A DNA stretch of 64,000 nucleotides from Escarpia spicata (Eukaryota; Annelida; Polychaeta; Sabellida; Siboglinidae), in NCBI GenBank assembly GCA_963995525.1, contig CAXEFP010000012.1, positions 124,001 through 188,000 on the forward strand. Reading direction: 5' to 3'. The notes beneath the pieces are model-generated. The model was not told where the DNA came from. It did not search any database and was given only the letters and a program-made list of their open reading frames with translations. Below are positions 24,122-36,508 of this stretch, in pieces. Position 1 is the first letter of the stretch. Each line of letters starts with the position of its first letter. Made by a program: the position numbers and the translations under genes.

Positions 24122-27100
24122 TGGGACATGTTTGTCTCGTGAGTACTGAATGTACTGCTGCTTTAGACAAGATAAAACATCAAATGGGGATGAGTTTTCA
24201 CACCTATAACTTACGTAATATGTTCTTGTAACTTACGTGACGGGGATAAAACGGTAACATGCATTCCCATTTGGGGTTAATCTAGTTATGTGTGTAGCTT
24301 GATATCAATCTAGCCTTCGTGAAGATTTGTAACATGCAAAACATCTATTTGGGGTAAGACCACAGTAAGGATCCTTCCGCCGAAAAAAGTGCACTACAAA
24401 TACCGTTTTGCTGTGATATGCATTAATTTTTTTCGAACATTTTGACATGGGACATGTTTGTCTCGTGAGTACTGAATGTACTGCTGCTTTAGACAAGATA
24501 AAACATCAAATGGGGATGAGTTTTCACACCTATAACTTACGTAATATGTTCTTGTAACTTACGTGACGGGGATAAAACGGTAACATGCATTCCCATTTGG
24601 GGTTAATCTAGTTATGTGTGTAGCTTGATATCAATCTAGCCTTCGTGAAGATTTGTAACATGCAAAACATCTATTTGGGGTAAGACCACAGTAAGGATCC
24701 TTCCGCCGAAAAAAGTGCACTACAAATACCGTTTTGCTGTGATATGCATTAATTTTTTTCGAACATTTTGACATGGGACATGTTTGTCTCGTGAGTACTG
24801 AATGTACTGCTGCTTTAGACAAGATAAAACATCAAATGGGGATGAGTTTTCACACCTATAACTTACGTAATATGTTCTTGTAACTTACGTGACGGGGATA
24901 AAACGGTAACATGCATTCCCATTTGGGGTTAATCTAGTTATGTGTGTAGCTTGATATCAATCTAGCCTTCGTGAAGATTTGTAACATGCAAAACATCTAT
25001 TTGGGGTAAGACCACATTAAAAATCCTTCCGCCGAAAAAAGTGCACTACAAATACCGTTTTGCTGTGATATGCATTAATTTTTTTCGAACACTTTGATAT
25101 GGGACATGTTTGTCTCGTGAGTACTGAAGGTACTGCTGCTTTAGACAAGAAAAAACTTCAAATGGGGATGAGTTTTCATACCTATAACTTACGTAATATG
25201 TTCTTGTAACTTACGTGACGGGGATAAAACGGTAACATGCATTCCCATTTGGGGTTAATCTAGTTATGTGTGTAGCTTGATATCAATCTAGCCTTCGTGA
25301 AGATTTGTAACATGCAAAACATATATTTGGGGTAAGACCACATTAAGGATCCTTCCGCCGAAAAAAGAGCACTACAAATACCGTTTTGCTGTGATATGCA
25401 TTAATTTGTTTCGAACATTTTGACATGGGACATGTTTGTCTCGTGAGTACTGAATGTACTGCTGCTTTAGACAAGATAAAACATCAAATGGGGATGAGTT
25501 TTCACACCTATAACTTACGTAATATGTTCTTGTAACTTACGTGACGGGGATAAAACGGTAACATGCATTCCCATTTGGGGTTAATCTAGTTATGTGTGTA
25601 GCTTGATATCAATCTAGCCTTCGTGAAGATTTGTAACATGCAAAACATCTATTTGGGGTAAGACCACAGTAAGGATCCTTCCGCCGAAAAAAGTGCACTA
25701 CAAATACCGTTTTGCTGTGATATGCATTAATTTTTTTTGAACATTTTGACATGGGACATGTTTGTCTCGTGAGTACTGAATGTACTGCTGCTTTAGACAA
25801 GATAAAACATCAAATGGGGATGAGTTTTCACACCTATAACTTACGTAATATGTTCTTGTAACTTACGTGACGGGGATAAAACGGTAACATGCATTCCCAT
25901 TTGGGGTTAATCTAGTTATGTGTGTAGCTTGATATCAATCTAGCCTTCGTGAAGATGTGTAACATGCAAAACATCTATTTGGGGTAAGACCACATTAAAG
26001 ATCCTTCCGCCGAAAAAAGTGCACTACAAATACCGTTTTGCTGTGATATGCATAAATTGTTTTCGAACACTTTGATATGGGACATGTTTGTCTCGTGAGT
26101 ACTGAAGGTACTGCTGCTTTAGACAAGAAAAAACTTCAAATGGGGATGAGTTTTCATACCTATAACTTACGTAATATGTTCTTGTAACTTACGTGACGGG
26201 GATAAAACGGTAACATGCATTCCCATTTGGGGTTAATCTAGTTATGTGTGTAGCTTGATATCAATCTAGCCTTCGTGAAGATTTGTAACATGCAAAACAT
26301 ATATTTGGGGTAAGACCACATTAAGGATCCTTCCGCCGAAAAAAGAGCACTACAAATACCGTTTTGCTGTGATATGCATTAATTTGTTTCGAACATTTTG
26401 ACATGGGACATGTTTGTCTCGTGAGTACTGAATGTACTGCTGCTTTAGACAAGATAAAACATCAAATGGGGATGAGTTTTCACACCTATAACTTACGTAA
26501 TATGTTCTTGTAACTTACGTGACGGGGATAAAACGGTAACATGCATTCCCATTTGGGGTTAATCTAGTTATGTGTGTAGCTTGATATCAATCTTGCCTTC
26601 GTGAAGATTTGTAACATGCAAAACATCTATTTGGGGTAAGACCACAGTAAGGATCCTTCCGCCGAAAAAAGTGCACTACAAATACCGTTTTCCTGTGATA
26701 TGCATTAATTTTTTTCGAACATTTTGACATGGGACATGTTTGTCTCGTGAGTACTGAATGTACTGCTGCTTTAGACAAGATAAAACATCAAATGGGGAAG
26801 AGTTTTCACACCTATAACTTACGTAATATGTTCTTGTAACTTACGTGACGGGGATAAAACGGTAACATGCATTCCCATTTGGGGTTAATCTAGTTATGTG
26901 TGTAGCTTGATATCAATCTAGCCTTCGTGAAGATTTGTAACATGCAAAACATCTATTTGGGGTAAGACCACATTAAAGATCCTTCCGCCGAAAAAAGTGC
27001 ACTACAAATACCGTTTTGCTGTGATATGCATTAATTTTTTTCGAACACTTTGATATGGGACATGTTTGTCTCGTGAGTACTGAAGGTACTGCTGCTTTAG

Positions 27101-30100
27101 ACAAGAAAAAACTTCAAATGGGGATGAGTTTTCATACCTATAACTTACGTAATATGTTCTTGTAACTTACGTGACGGGGATAAAACGGTAACATGCATTC
27201 CCATTTGGGGTTAATCTAGTTATGTGTGTAGCTTGATATCAATCTAGCCTTCGTGAAGATTTGTAACATGCAAAACATCTATTTGGGGTAAGACCACATT
27301 AAGGATCCTTCCGCCGAAAAAAGAGCACTACAAATACCGTTTTGCTGTGATATGCATTAATTTGTTTCGAACATTTTGACATGGGACATGTTTGTCTCGT
27401 CAGTACTGAATGTACTGCTGCTTTAGATAAGAAAAAACTTCAAATGGGGATTAGTTTTCACACCTATAACTTACGTAATATGTTCTTGTAACTTACGAGA
27501 CGGAGATAGAACGGTAACATGCATTCCCATTTGTGATTAATCTAGTTATGTGTGTAGCTTGATATCAATCTAGCCTTCGTGAAGATTTGTAACATGCATA
27601 ACATCTATTTGGGGTAAGACCACACTAAAGATCCTTCCGCCGAAAAAAGTGCACTACAAATACCGTTTTGCTGTGATATGCATTAATTTTTTTCGAACAC
27701 TTTCATATGGGACATGTTTGTCTCGTGAGTACTGAATGTACTGCTGCTTTAGACAAGATAAAACATCAAATGGGGATGAGTTTTCACACCTATAACTTAC
27801 GTAATATGTTCTTGTAACTTACGTGACGGGGATAAAACGGTAACATGCATTCCCATTTGGGGTTAATCTAGTTATGTGTGTAGCTTGATATCAATCTAGC
27901 CTTCGTGAAGATTTGTAACATGCAAAACATCTATTTGGGGTAAGACCACAGTAAGGATCCTTCCGCCGAAAAAAGTGCACTACAAATACCGTTTTGCTGT
28001 GATATGCATTAATTTTTTTCGAACATTTTGACATGGGACATGTTTGTCTCGTGAGTACTGAATGTACTGCTGCTTTAGACAAGATAAAACATCAAATGGG
28101 GATGAGTTTTCACACCTATAACTTACGTAATATGTTCTTGTAACTTACGTGACGGGGATAAAACGGTAACATGCATTCCCATTTGGGGTTAATCTAGTTA
28201 TGTGTGTAGCTTGATATCAATCTAGCCTTCGTGAAGATTTGTAACATGCAAAACATCTATTTGGGGTAAGACCACAGTAAGGATCCTTCCGCCGAAAAAA
28301 GTGCACTACAAATACCGTTTTGCTGTGATATGCATTAATTTTTTTCGAACATTTTGACATGGGACATGTTTGTCTCGTGAGTACTGAATGTACTGCTGCT
28401 TTAGACAAGATAAAACATCAAATGGGGATGAGTTTTCACACCTATAACTTACGTAATATGTTCTTGTAACTTACGTGACGGGGATAAAACGGTAACATGC
28501 ATTCCCATTTGGGGTTAATCTAGTTATGTGTGTAGCTTGATATCAATCTAGCCTTCGTGAAGATTTGTAACATGCAAAACATCTATTTGGGGTAAGACCA
28601 CATTAAAAATCCTTCCGCCGAAAAAAGTGCACTACAAATACCGTTTTGCTGTGATATGCATTAATTTTTTTCGAACACTTTGATATGGGACATGTTTGTC
28701 TCGTGAGTACTGAAGGTACTGCTGCTTTAGACAAGAAAAAACTTCAAATGGGGATGAGTTTTCATACCTATAACTTACGTAATATGTTCTTGTAACTTAC
28801 GTGACGGGGATAAAACGGTAACATGCATTCCCATTTGGGGTTAATCTAGTTATGTGTGTAGCTTGATATCAATCTAGCCTTCGTGAAGATTTGTAACATG
28901 CAAAACATATATTTGGGGTAAGACCACATTAAGGATCCTTCCGCCGAAAAAAGAGCACTACAAATACCGTTTTGCTGTGATATGCATTAATTTGTTTCGA
29001 ACATTTTGACATGGGACATGTTTGTCTCGTGAGTACTGAATGTACTGCTGCTTTAGACAAGATAAAACATCAAATGGGGATGAGTTTTCACACCTATAAC
29101 TTACGTAATATGTTCTTGTAACTTACGTGACGGGGATAAAACGGTAACATGCATTCCCATTTGGGGTTAATCTAGTTATGTGTGTAGCTTGATATCAATC
29201 TAGCCTTCGTGAAGATTTGTAACATGCAAAACATCTATTTGGGGTAAGACCACAGTAAGGATCCTTCCGCCGAAAAAAGTGCACTACAAATACCGTTTTG
29301 CTGTGATATGCATTAATTTTTTTTGAACATTTTGACATGGGACATGTTTGTCTCGTGAGTACTGAATGTACTGCTGCTTTAGACAAGATAAAACATCAAA
29401 TGGGGATGAGTTTTCACACCTATAACTTACGTAATATGTTCTTGTAACTTACGTGACGGGGATAAAACGGTAACATGCATTCCCATTTGGGGTTAATCTA
29501 GTTATGTGTGTAGCTTGATATCAATCTAGCCTTCGTGAAGATGTGTAACATGCAAAACATCTATTTGGGGTAAGACCACATTAAAGATCCTTCCGCCGAA
29601 AAAAGTGCACTACAAATACCGTTTTGCTGTGATATGCATAAATTGTTTTCGAACACTTTGATATGGGACATGTTTGTCTCGTGAGTACTGAAGGTACTGC
29701 TGCTTTAGACAAGAAAAAACTTCAAATGGGGATGAGTTTTCATACCTATAACTTACGTAATATGTTCTTGTAACTTACGTGACGGGGATAAAACGGTAAC
29801 ATGCATTCCCATTTGGGGTTAATCTAGTTATGTGTGTAGCTTGATATCAATCTAGCCTTCGTGAAGATTTGTAACATGCAAAACATATATTTGGGGTAAG
29901 ACCACATTAAGGATCCTTCCGCCGAAAAAAGAGCACTACAAATACCGTTTTGCTGTGATATGCATTAATTTGTTTCGAACATTTTGACATGGGACATGTT
30001 TGTCTCGTGAGTACTGAATGTACTGCTGCTTTAGACAAGATAAAACATCAAATGGGGATGAGTTTTCACACCTATAACTTACGTAATATGTTCTTGTAAC

Positions 30101-31293
30101 TTACGTGACGGGGATAAAACGGTAACATGCATTCCCATTTGGGGTTAATCTAGTTATGTGTGTAGCTTGATATCAATCTTGCCTTCGTGAAGATTTGTAA
30201 CATGCAAAACATCTATTTGGGGTAAGACCACAGTAAGGATCCTTCCGCCGAAAAAAGTGCACTACAAATACCGTTTTCCTGTGATATGCATTAATTTTTT
30301 TCGAACATTTTGACATGGGACATGTTTGTCTCGTGAGTACTGAATGTACTGCTGCTTTAGACAAGATAAAACATCAAATGGGGAAGAGTTTTCACACCTA
30401 TAACTTACGTAATATGTTCTTGTAACTTACGTGACGGGGATAAAACGGTAACATGCATTCCCATTTGGGGTTAATCTAGTTATGTGTGTAGCTTGATATC
30501 AATCTAGCCTTCGTGAAGATTTGTAACATGCAAAACATCTATTTGGGGTAAGACCACATTAAAGATCCTTCCGCCGAAAAAAGTGCACTACAAATACCGT
30601 TTTGCTGTGATATGCATTAATTTTTTTCGAACACTTTGATATGGGACATGTTTGTCTCGTGAGTACTGAAGGTACTGCTGCTTTAGACAAGAAAAAACTT
30701 CAAATGGGGATGAGTTTTCATACCTATAACTTACGTAATATGTTCTTGTAACTTACGTGACGGGGATAAAACGGTAACATGCATTCCCATTTGGGGTTAA
30801 TCTAGTTATGTGTGTAGCTTGATATCAATCTAGCCTTCGTGAAGATTTGTAACATGCAAAACATCTATTTGGGGTAAGACCACATTAAGGATCCTTCCGC
30901 CGAAAAAAGAGCACTACAAATACCGTTTTGCTGTGATATGCATTAATTTGTTTCGAACATTTTGACATGGGACATGTTTGTCTCGTCAGTACTGAATGTA
31001 CTGCTGCTTTAGATAAGAAAAAACTTCAAATGGGGATTAGTTTTCACACCTATAACTTACGTAATATGTTCTTGTAACTTACGAGACGGAGATAGAACGG
31101 TAACATGCATTCCCATTTGTGATTAATCTAGTTATGTGTGTAGCTTGATATCAATCTAGCCTTCGTGAAGATTTGTAACATGCATAACATCTATTTGGGG
31201 TAAGACCACACTAAAGATCCTTCCGCCGAAAAAAGTGCACTACAAATACCGTTTTGCTGTGATATGCATTAATTTTTTTCGAACACTTTCATA
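24122..31293. repeat. 11-mer HOR, two copies of 3586 bp
   Basis: Units are 24122-27707 and 27708-31293. All rare markers checked recur at 3586 bp: TTAAAAATCC, TTTTTTTTGAAC, GATGTGTAAC, GCATAAATTG, AATCTTGCC, GTTTTCCTG, GGGGAAGAG, GTCAGTACTG, CACACTAAAG and TTTCATATGG. I noticed no difference between the two units. At 27708 the sequence jumps from the TTTCATATGG end straight to a type A start, whereas in the older copy near 21840 a type C monomer with GTTTTGTGTG follows. Confidence 0.92.
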
Positions 31294-33901
31294 TGGGACA
31301 TGTTTGTCTCGTGAGTACTGAAGGTACTGCTGCTTTAGACAAGAAAAAACTTCAAATGGGGATGAGTTTTCATACCTATAACTTACGTAATATGTTCTTG
31401 TAACTTACGTGACGGGGATAAAACGGTAACATGCATTCCCATTTGGGGTTAATCTAGTTTTGTGTGTAGCTTGATATCAATCTAGCCTTCGTGAAGATTT
31501 GTAACATGCAAAACATCTATTTGGGGTAAGACCACATTAAGGATCCTTCCGCCGAAAAAAGTGCACTACAAATACCGTTTTGCTGTGATATGCATTAATT
31601 TTTTTCGAACATTTTGACATGGGACATGTTTGTCTCGTGAGTACTGAATGTACTGCTGCTTTAGACAAGATAAAACATCAAATGGGGATGAGTTTTCACA
31701 CCTATAACTTACGTAATATGTTCTTGTAACTTACGTGACGGGGATAAAACGGTAACATGCATTCCCATTTGGGGTTAATCTAGTTATGTGTGTAGCTTGA
31801 TATCAATCTAGCCTTCGTGAAGATGTGTAACATGCAAAACATCTATTTGGGGTAAGACCACATTAAAGATCCTTCCGCCGAAAAAAGTGCACTACAAATA
31901 CCGTTTTGCTGTGATATGCATAAATTGTTTTCGAACACTTTGATATGGGACATGTTTGTCTCGTGAGTACTGAAGGTACTGCTGCTTTAGACAAGAAAAA
32001 ACTTCAAATGGGGATGAGTTTTCATACCTATAACTTACGTAATATGTTCTTGTAACTTACGTGACGGGGATAAAACGGTAACATGCATTCCCATTTGGGG
32101 TTAATCTAGTTATGTGTGTAGCTTGATATCAATCTAGCCTTCGTGAAGATTTGTAACATGCAAAACATATATTTGGGGTAAGACCACATTAAGGATCCTT
32201 CCGCCGAAAAAAGAGCACTACAAATACCGTTTTGCTGTGATATGCATTAATTTGTTTCGAACATTTTGACATGGGACATGTTTGTCTCGTGAGTACTGAA
32301 TGTACTGCTGCTTTAGACAAGATAAAACATCAAATGGGGATGAGTTTTCACACCTATAACTTACGTAATATGTTCTTGTAACTTACGTGACGGGGATAAA
32401 ACGGTAACATGCATTCCCATTTGGGGTTAATCTAGTTATGTGTGTAGCTTGATATCAATCTTGCCTTCGTGAAGATTTGTAACATGCAAAACATCTATTT
32501 GGGGTAAGACCACAGTAAGGATCCTTCCGCCGAAAAAAGTGCACTACAAATACCGTTTTCCTGTGATATGCATTAATTTTTTTCGAACATTTTGACATGG
32601 GACATGTTTGTCTCGTGAGTACTGAATGTACTGCTGCTTTAGACAAGATAAAACATCAAATGGGGAAGAGTTTTCACACCTATAACTTACGTAATATGTT
32701 CTTGTAACTTACGTGACGGGGATAAAACGGTAACATGCATTCCCATTTGGGGTTAATCTAGTTATGTGTGTAGCTTGATATCAATCTAGCCTTCGTGAAG
32801 ATTTGTAACATGCAAAACATCTATTTGGGGTAAGACCACATTAAAGATCCTTCCGCCGAAAAAAGTGCACTACAAATACCGTTTTGCTGTGATATGCATT
32901 AATTTTTTTCGAACACTTTGATATGGGACATGTTTGTCTCGTGAGTACTGAAGGTACTGCTGCTTTAGACAAGAAAAAACTTCAAATGGGGATGAGTTTT
33001 CATACCTATAACTTACGTAATATGTTCTTGTAACTTACGTGACGGGGATAAAACGGTAACATGCATTCCCATTTGGGGTTAATCTAGTTATGTGTGTAGC
33101 TTGATATCAATCTAGCCTTCGTGAAGATTTGTAACATGCAAAACATCTATTTGGGGTAAGACCACATTAAGGATCCTTCCGCCGAAAAAAGAGCACTACA
33201 AATACCGTTTTGCTGTGATATGCATTAATTTGTTTCGAACATTTTGACATGGGACATGTTTGTCTCGTCAGTACTGAATGTACTGCTGCTTTAGATAAGA
33301 AAAAACTTCAAATGGGGATTAGTTTTCACACCTATAACTTACGTAATATGTTCTTGTAACTTACGAGACGGAGATAGAACGGTAACATGCATTCCCATTT
33401 GTGATTAATCTAGTTATGTGTGTAGCTTGATATCAATCTAGCCTTCGTGAAGATTTGTAACATGCATAACATCTATTTGGGGTAAGACCACACTAAAGAT
33501 CCTTCCGCCGAAAAAAGTGCACTACAAATACCGTTTTGCTGTGATATGCATTAATTTTTTTCGAACACTTTCATATGGGACATGTTTGTCTCGTGAGTAC
33601 TGAAGGTACTGCTGCTTTAGACAAGAAAAAACTTCAAATGGGGATGAGTTTTCATACCTATAACTTACGTAATATGTTCTTGTAACTTACGTGACGGGGA
33701 TAAAACGGTAACATGCATTCCCATTTGGGGTTAATCTAGTTTTGTGTGTAGCTTGATATCAATCTAGCCTTCGTGAAGATTTGTAACATGCAAAACATCT
33801 ATTTGGGGTAAGACCACATTAAGGATCCTTCCGCCGAAAAAAGTGCACTACAAATACCGTTTTGCTGTGATATGCATTAATTTTTTTCGAACATTTTGAC
33901 A
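29338..33901. repeat. 7-mer HOR, two copies of 2282 bp, nested on the 11-mer
   Basis: Units are 29338-31619 and 31620-33901. Markers recurring at 2282 bp include GATGTGTAAC (29542 and 31824), AATCTTGCC, GGGGAAGAG, GTCAGTACTG, CACACTAAAG, TTTCATATGG and TAGTTTTGTG. The first unit overlaps the right part of the second 11-mer copy, so this duplication happened after or across the 11-mer event. No difference between copies was noticed. Confidence 0.9.
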
Positions 33902-36508
33902 TGGGACATGTTTGTCTCGTGAGTACTGAATGTACTGCTGCTTTAGACAAGATAAAACATCAAATGGGGATGAGTTTTCACACCTATAACTTACGTAATA
34001 TGTTCTTGTAACTTACGTGACGGGGATAAAACGGTAACATGCATTCCCATTTGGGGTTAATCTAGTTATGTGTGTAGCTTGATATCAATCTAGCCTTCGT
34101 GAAGATTTGTAACATGCAAAACATCTATTTGGGGTAAGACCACAGTAAGGATCCTTCCGCCGAAAAAAGTGCACTACAAATACCGTTTTGCTGTGATATG
34201 CATTAATTTTTTTCGAACATTTTGACATGGGACATGTTTGTCTCGTGAGTACTGAATGTACTGCTGCTTTAGACAAGATAAAACATCAAATGGGGATAGT
34301 TTTCACACCTATAACTTACGTAATATGTTCTTGTAACTTACGTGACGGGGATAAAACGGTAACATGCATTCCCATTTGGGGTTAATCTAGTTATGTGTGT
34401 AGCTTGATATCAATCTAGTCTTCGTGAAGATTTGTAACATGCAAAACATCTATTTGGGGTAAGACCACATTAAATATCCTTCCGCCGAAAAAATTGCATT
34501 ACAAATACCGTTTTGCTGTGATATGCATTAATTTTTTTCGAACACTTTGATATGGGACATGTTTGTCTCGTGAGTACTGAAGGTACTGCTGCTTTAGACA
34601 AGAAAAAACTTCAAATGGGGATGAGTTTTCATATCTATAACTTACGTAATATGTTCTTGTAACTTACGTGACGGGGATAAAACGGTAACATGTATTCCCA
34701 TTTGGGGTTAATCTAGTTATGTGTGTAGCTTGATATCAATCTAGCCTTCGTGAAGATTTGTAACATGCAAAACATCTATTTGGGGTAAGACCACATTAAG
34801 GATCCTTCCGCCGAAAAAAGAGCACTACAAATACCGTTTTGCTGTGATATGCATTAATTTGTTTCGAACATTTTAACATGGGACATGTTTGTCTCGTGAG
34901 TACTGAATGTACTGCTGCTTTAGACAAGATAAAACATCAAATGGGGATGAGTTTTCACACCTATAACTTACGTAATATGTTCTTGTAACTTACGTGACGG
35001 GGATAAAACGGTAACATGCATTCCCATTTGGGGTTAATCTAGTTATGTGTGTAGCTTGATATCAATCTAGCCTTCGTGAAGATTTGTAACATGCAAAACA
35101 TCTATTTGGGGTAAGACCACATTAAGGATCCTTCCGCCGAAAAAAGTGCACTACAAATACCGTTTTGCTGTGATATGCATTAATTTTTTTCGAACATTTT
35201 GACATGGGACATGTTTGTCTCGTGAGTACTGAATGTACTGCTGCTTTAGACAAGATAAAACATCAAATGGGGATGAGTTTTCACACCTATAACTTACGTA
35301 ATATGTTCTTGTAACTTACGTGACGGGGATAAAACGGTAACATGCATTCCCATTTGGGGTTAATCTAGTTATGTGTGTAGCTTGATATCAATCTAGCCTT
35401 CGTGAAGATTTGTAACATGCAAAACATCTATTTGGGGTAAGACCACAGTAAGGATCCTTCCGCCGAAAAAAGTGCACTACAAATACCGTTTTGCTGTGAT
35501 ATGCATTAATTTTTTTCGAACATTTTGACATGGGACATGTTTGTCTCGTGAGTACTGAATGTACTGCTGCTTTAGACAAGATAAAACATCAAATGGGGAT
35601 GAGTTTTCACACCTATAACTTACGTAATATGTTCTTTTAACTTACGTGACGGGGATAAAACGGTAACATGCATTCCCATTTGGGGTTAATCTAGTTATGT
35701 GTGTAGCTTGATATCAAACTAGCCTTCGTGAAGATTTGTAACATGCAAAACATCTATTTGGGGTAAGACCACATTAAAGATCCTTCCGCCGAAAAAAGTG
35801 CACTACAAATACCGTTTTGCTGTGATATGCATTAATTGTTTTCGAACACTTTGATATGGGACATGTTTGTCTCGTGAGTACTGAAGGTACTGCTGCTTTA
35901 GACAAGAAAAAACTTCAAATGGGGATGAGTTTTCATACCTATAACTTACGTAATATGTTCTTGTAACTTACGTGACGGGGATAAAACGGTAACATGTATT
36001 CCCATTTGGGGTTAATCTAGTTATGTGTGTAGCTTGATATCAATCTAGCCTTCGTGAAGATTTGTAACATGCAAAACATCTATTTGGGGTAAGACCACAT
36101 TAAGGATCCTTCCGCCGAAAAAAGAGCACTACAAATACCGTTTTGCTGTGATATGCATTAATTTTTTTCGAACATTTTGACATGGGACATGTTTGTCTCG
36201 TGAGTACTGAATGTACTGCTGCTTTAGATAAGAAAAAACTTCAAATGGGGATTAGTTTTCACACCTATAACTTACGTAATATGTTCTTGTAACTTACGAG
36301 ACGGAGATAGAACGGTAACATGCATTCCCATTTGTGATTAATCTAGTTATGTGTGTAGCTTGATATCAATCTAGCCTTCGTGAAGATTTGTAACATGCAT
36401 AACATCTATTTGGGGTAAGACCACATTAAAGATCCTTCCGCCGAAAAAAGTGCACTACAAATACCGTTTTGCTGTGATATGCATTAATTTTTTTCGAACA
36501 CTTTGATA
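33902..36508. repeat. Transition segment with one X1-X2 cassette and a partial 9-mer
   Basis: Eight monomers. X1 (34228) and X2 (34553) carry the deletion GGGGATAGTTTT, TAGTCTTCG, AAATATCC, ATTGCATTAC, TTCATATCTA and ACATGTATT. The four monomers from 35205 (A, A, C with AAGAGCAC, B) match the last four monomers of the following 9-mer HOR and look like its truncated left neighbour. Private changes include TTCTTTTAAC near 35634 and CAAACTAG near 35716. Confidence 0.82.
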
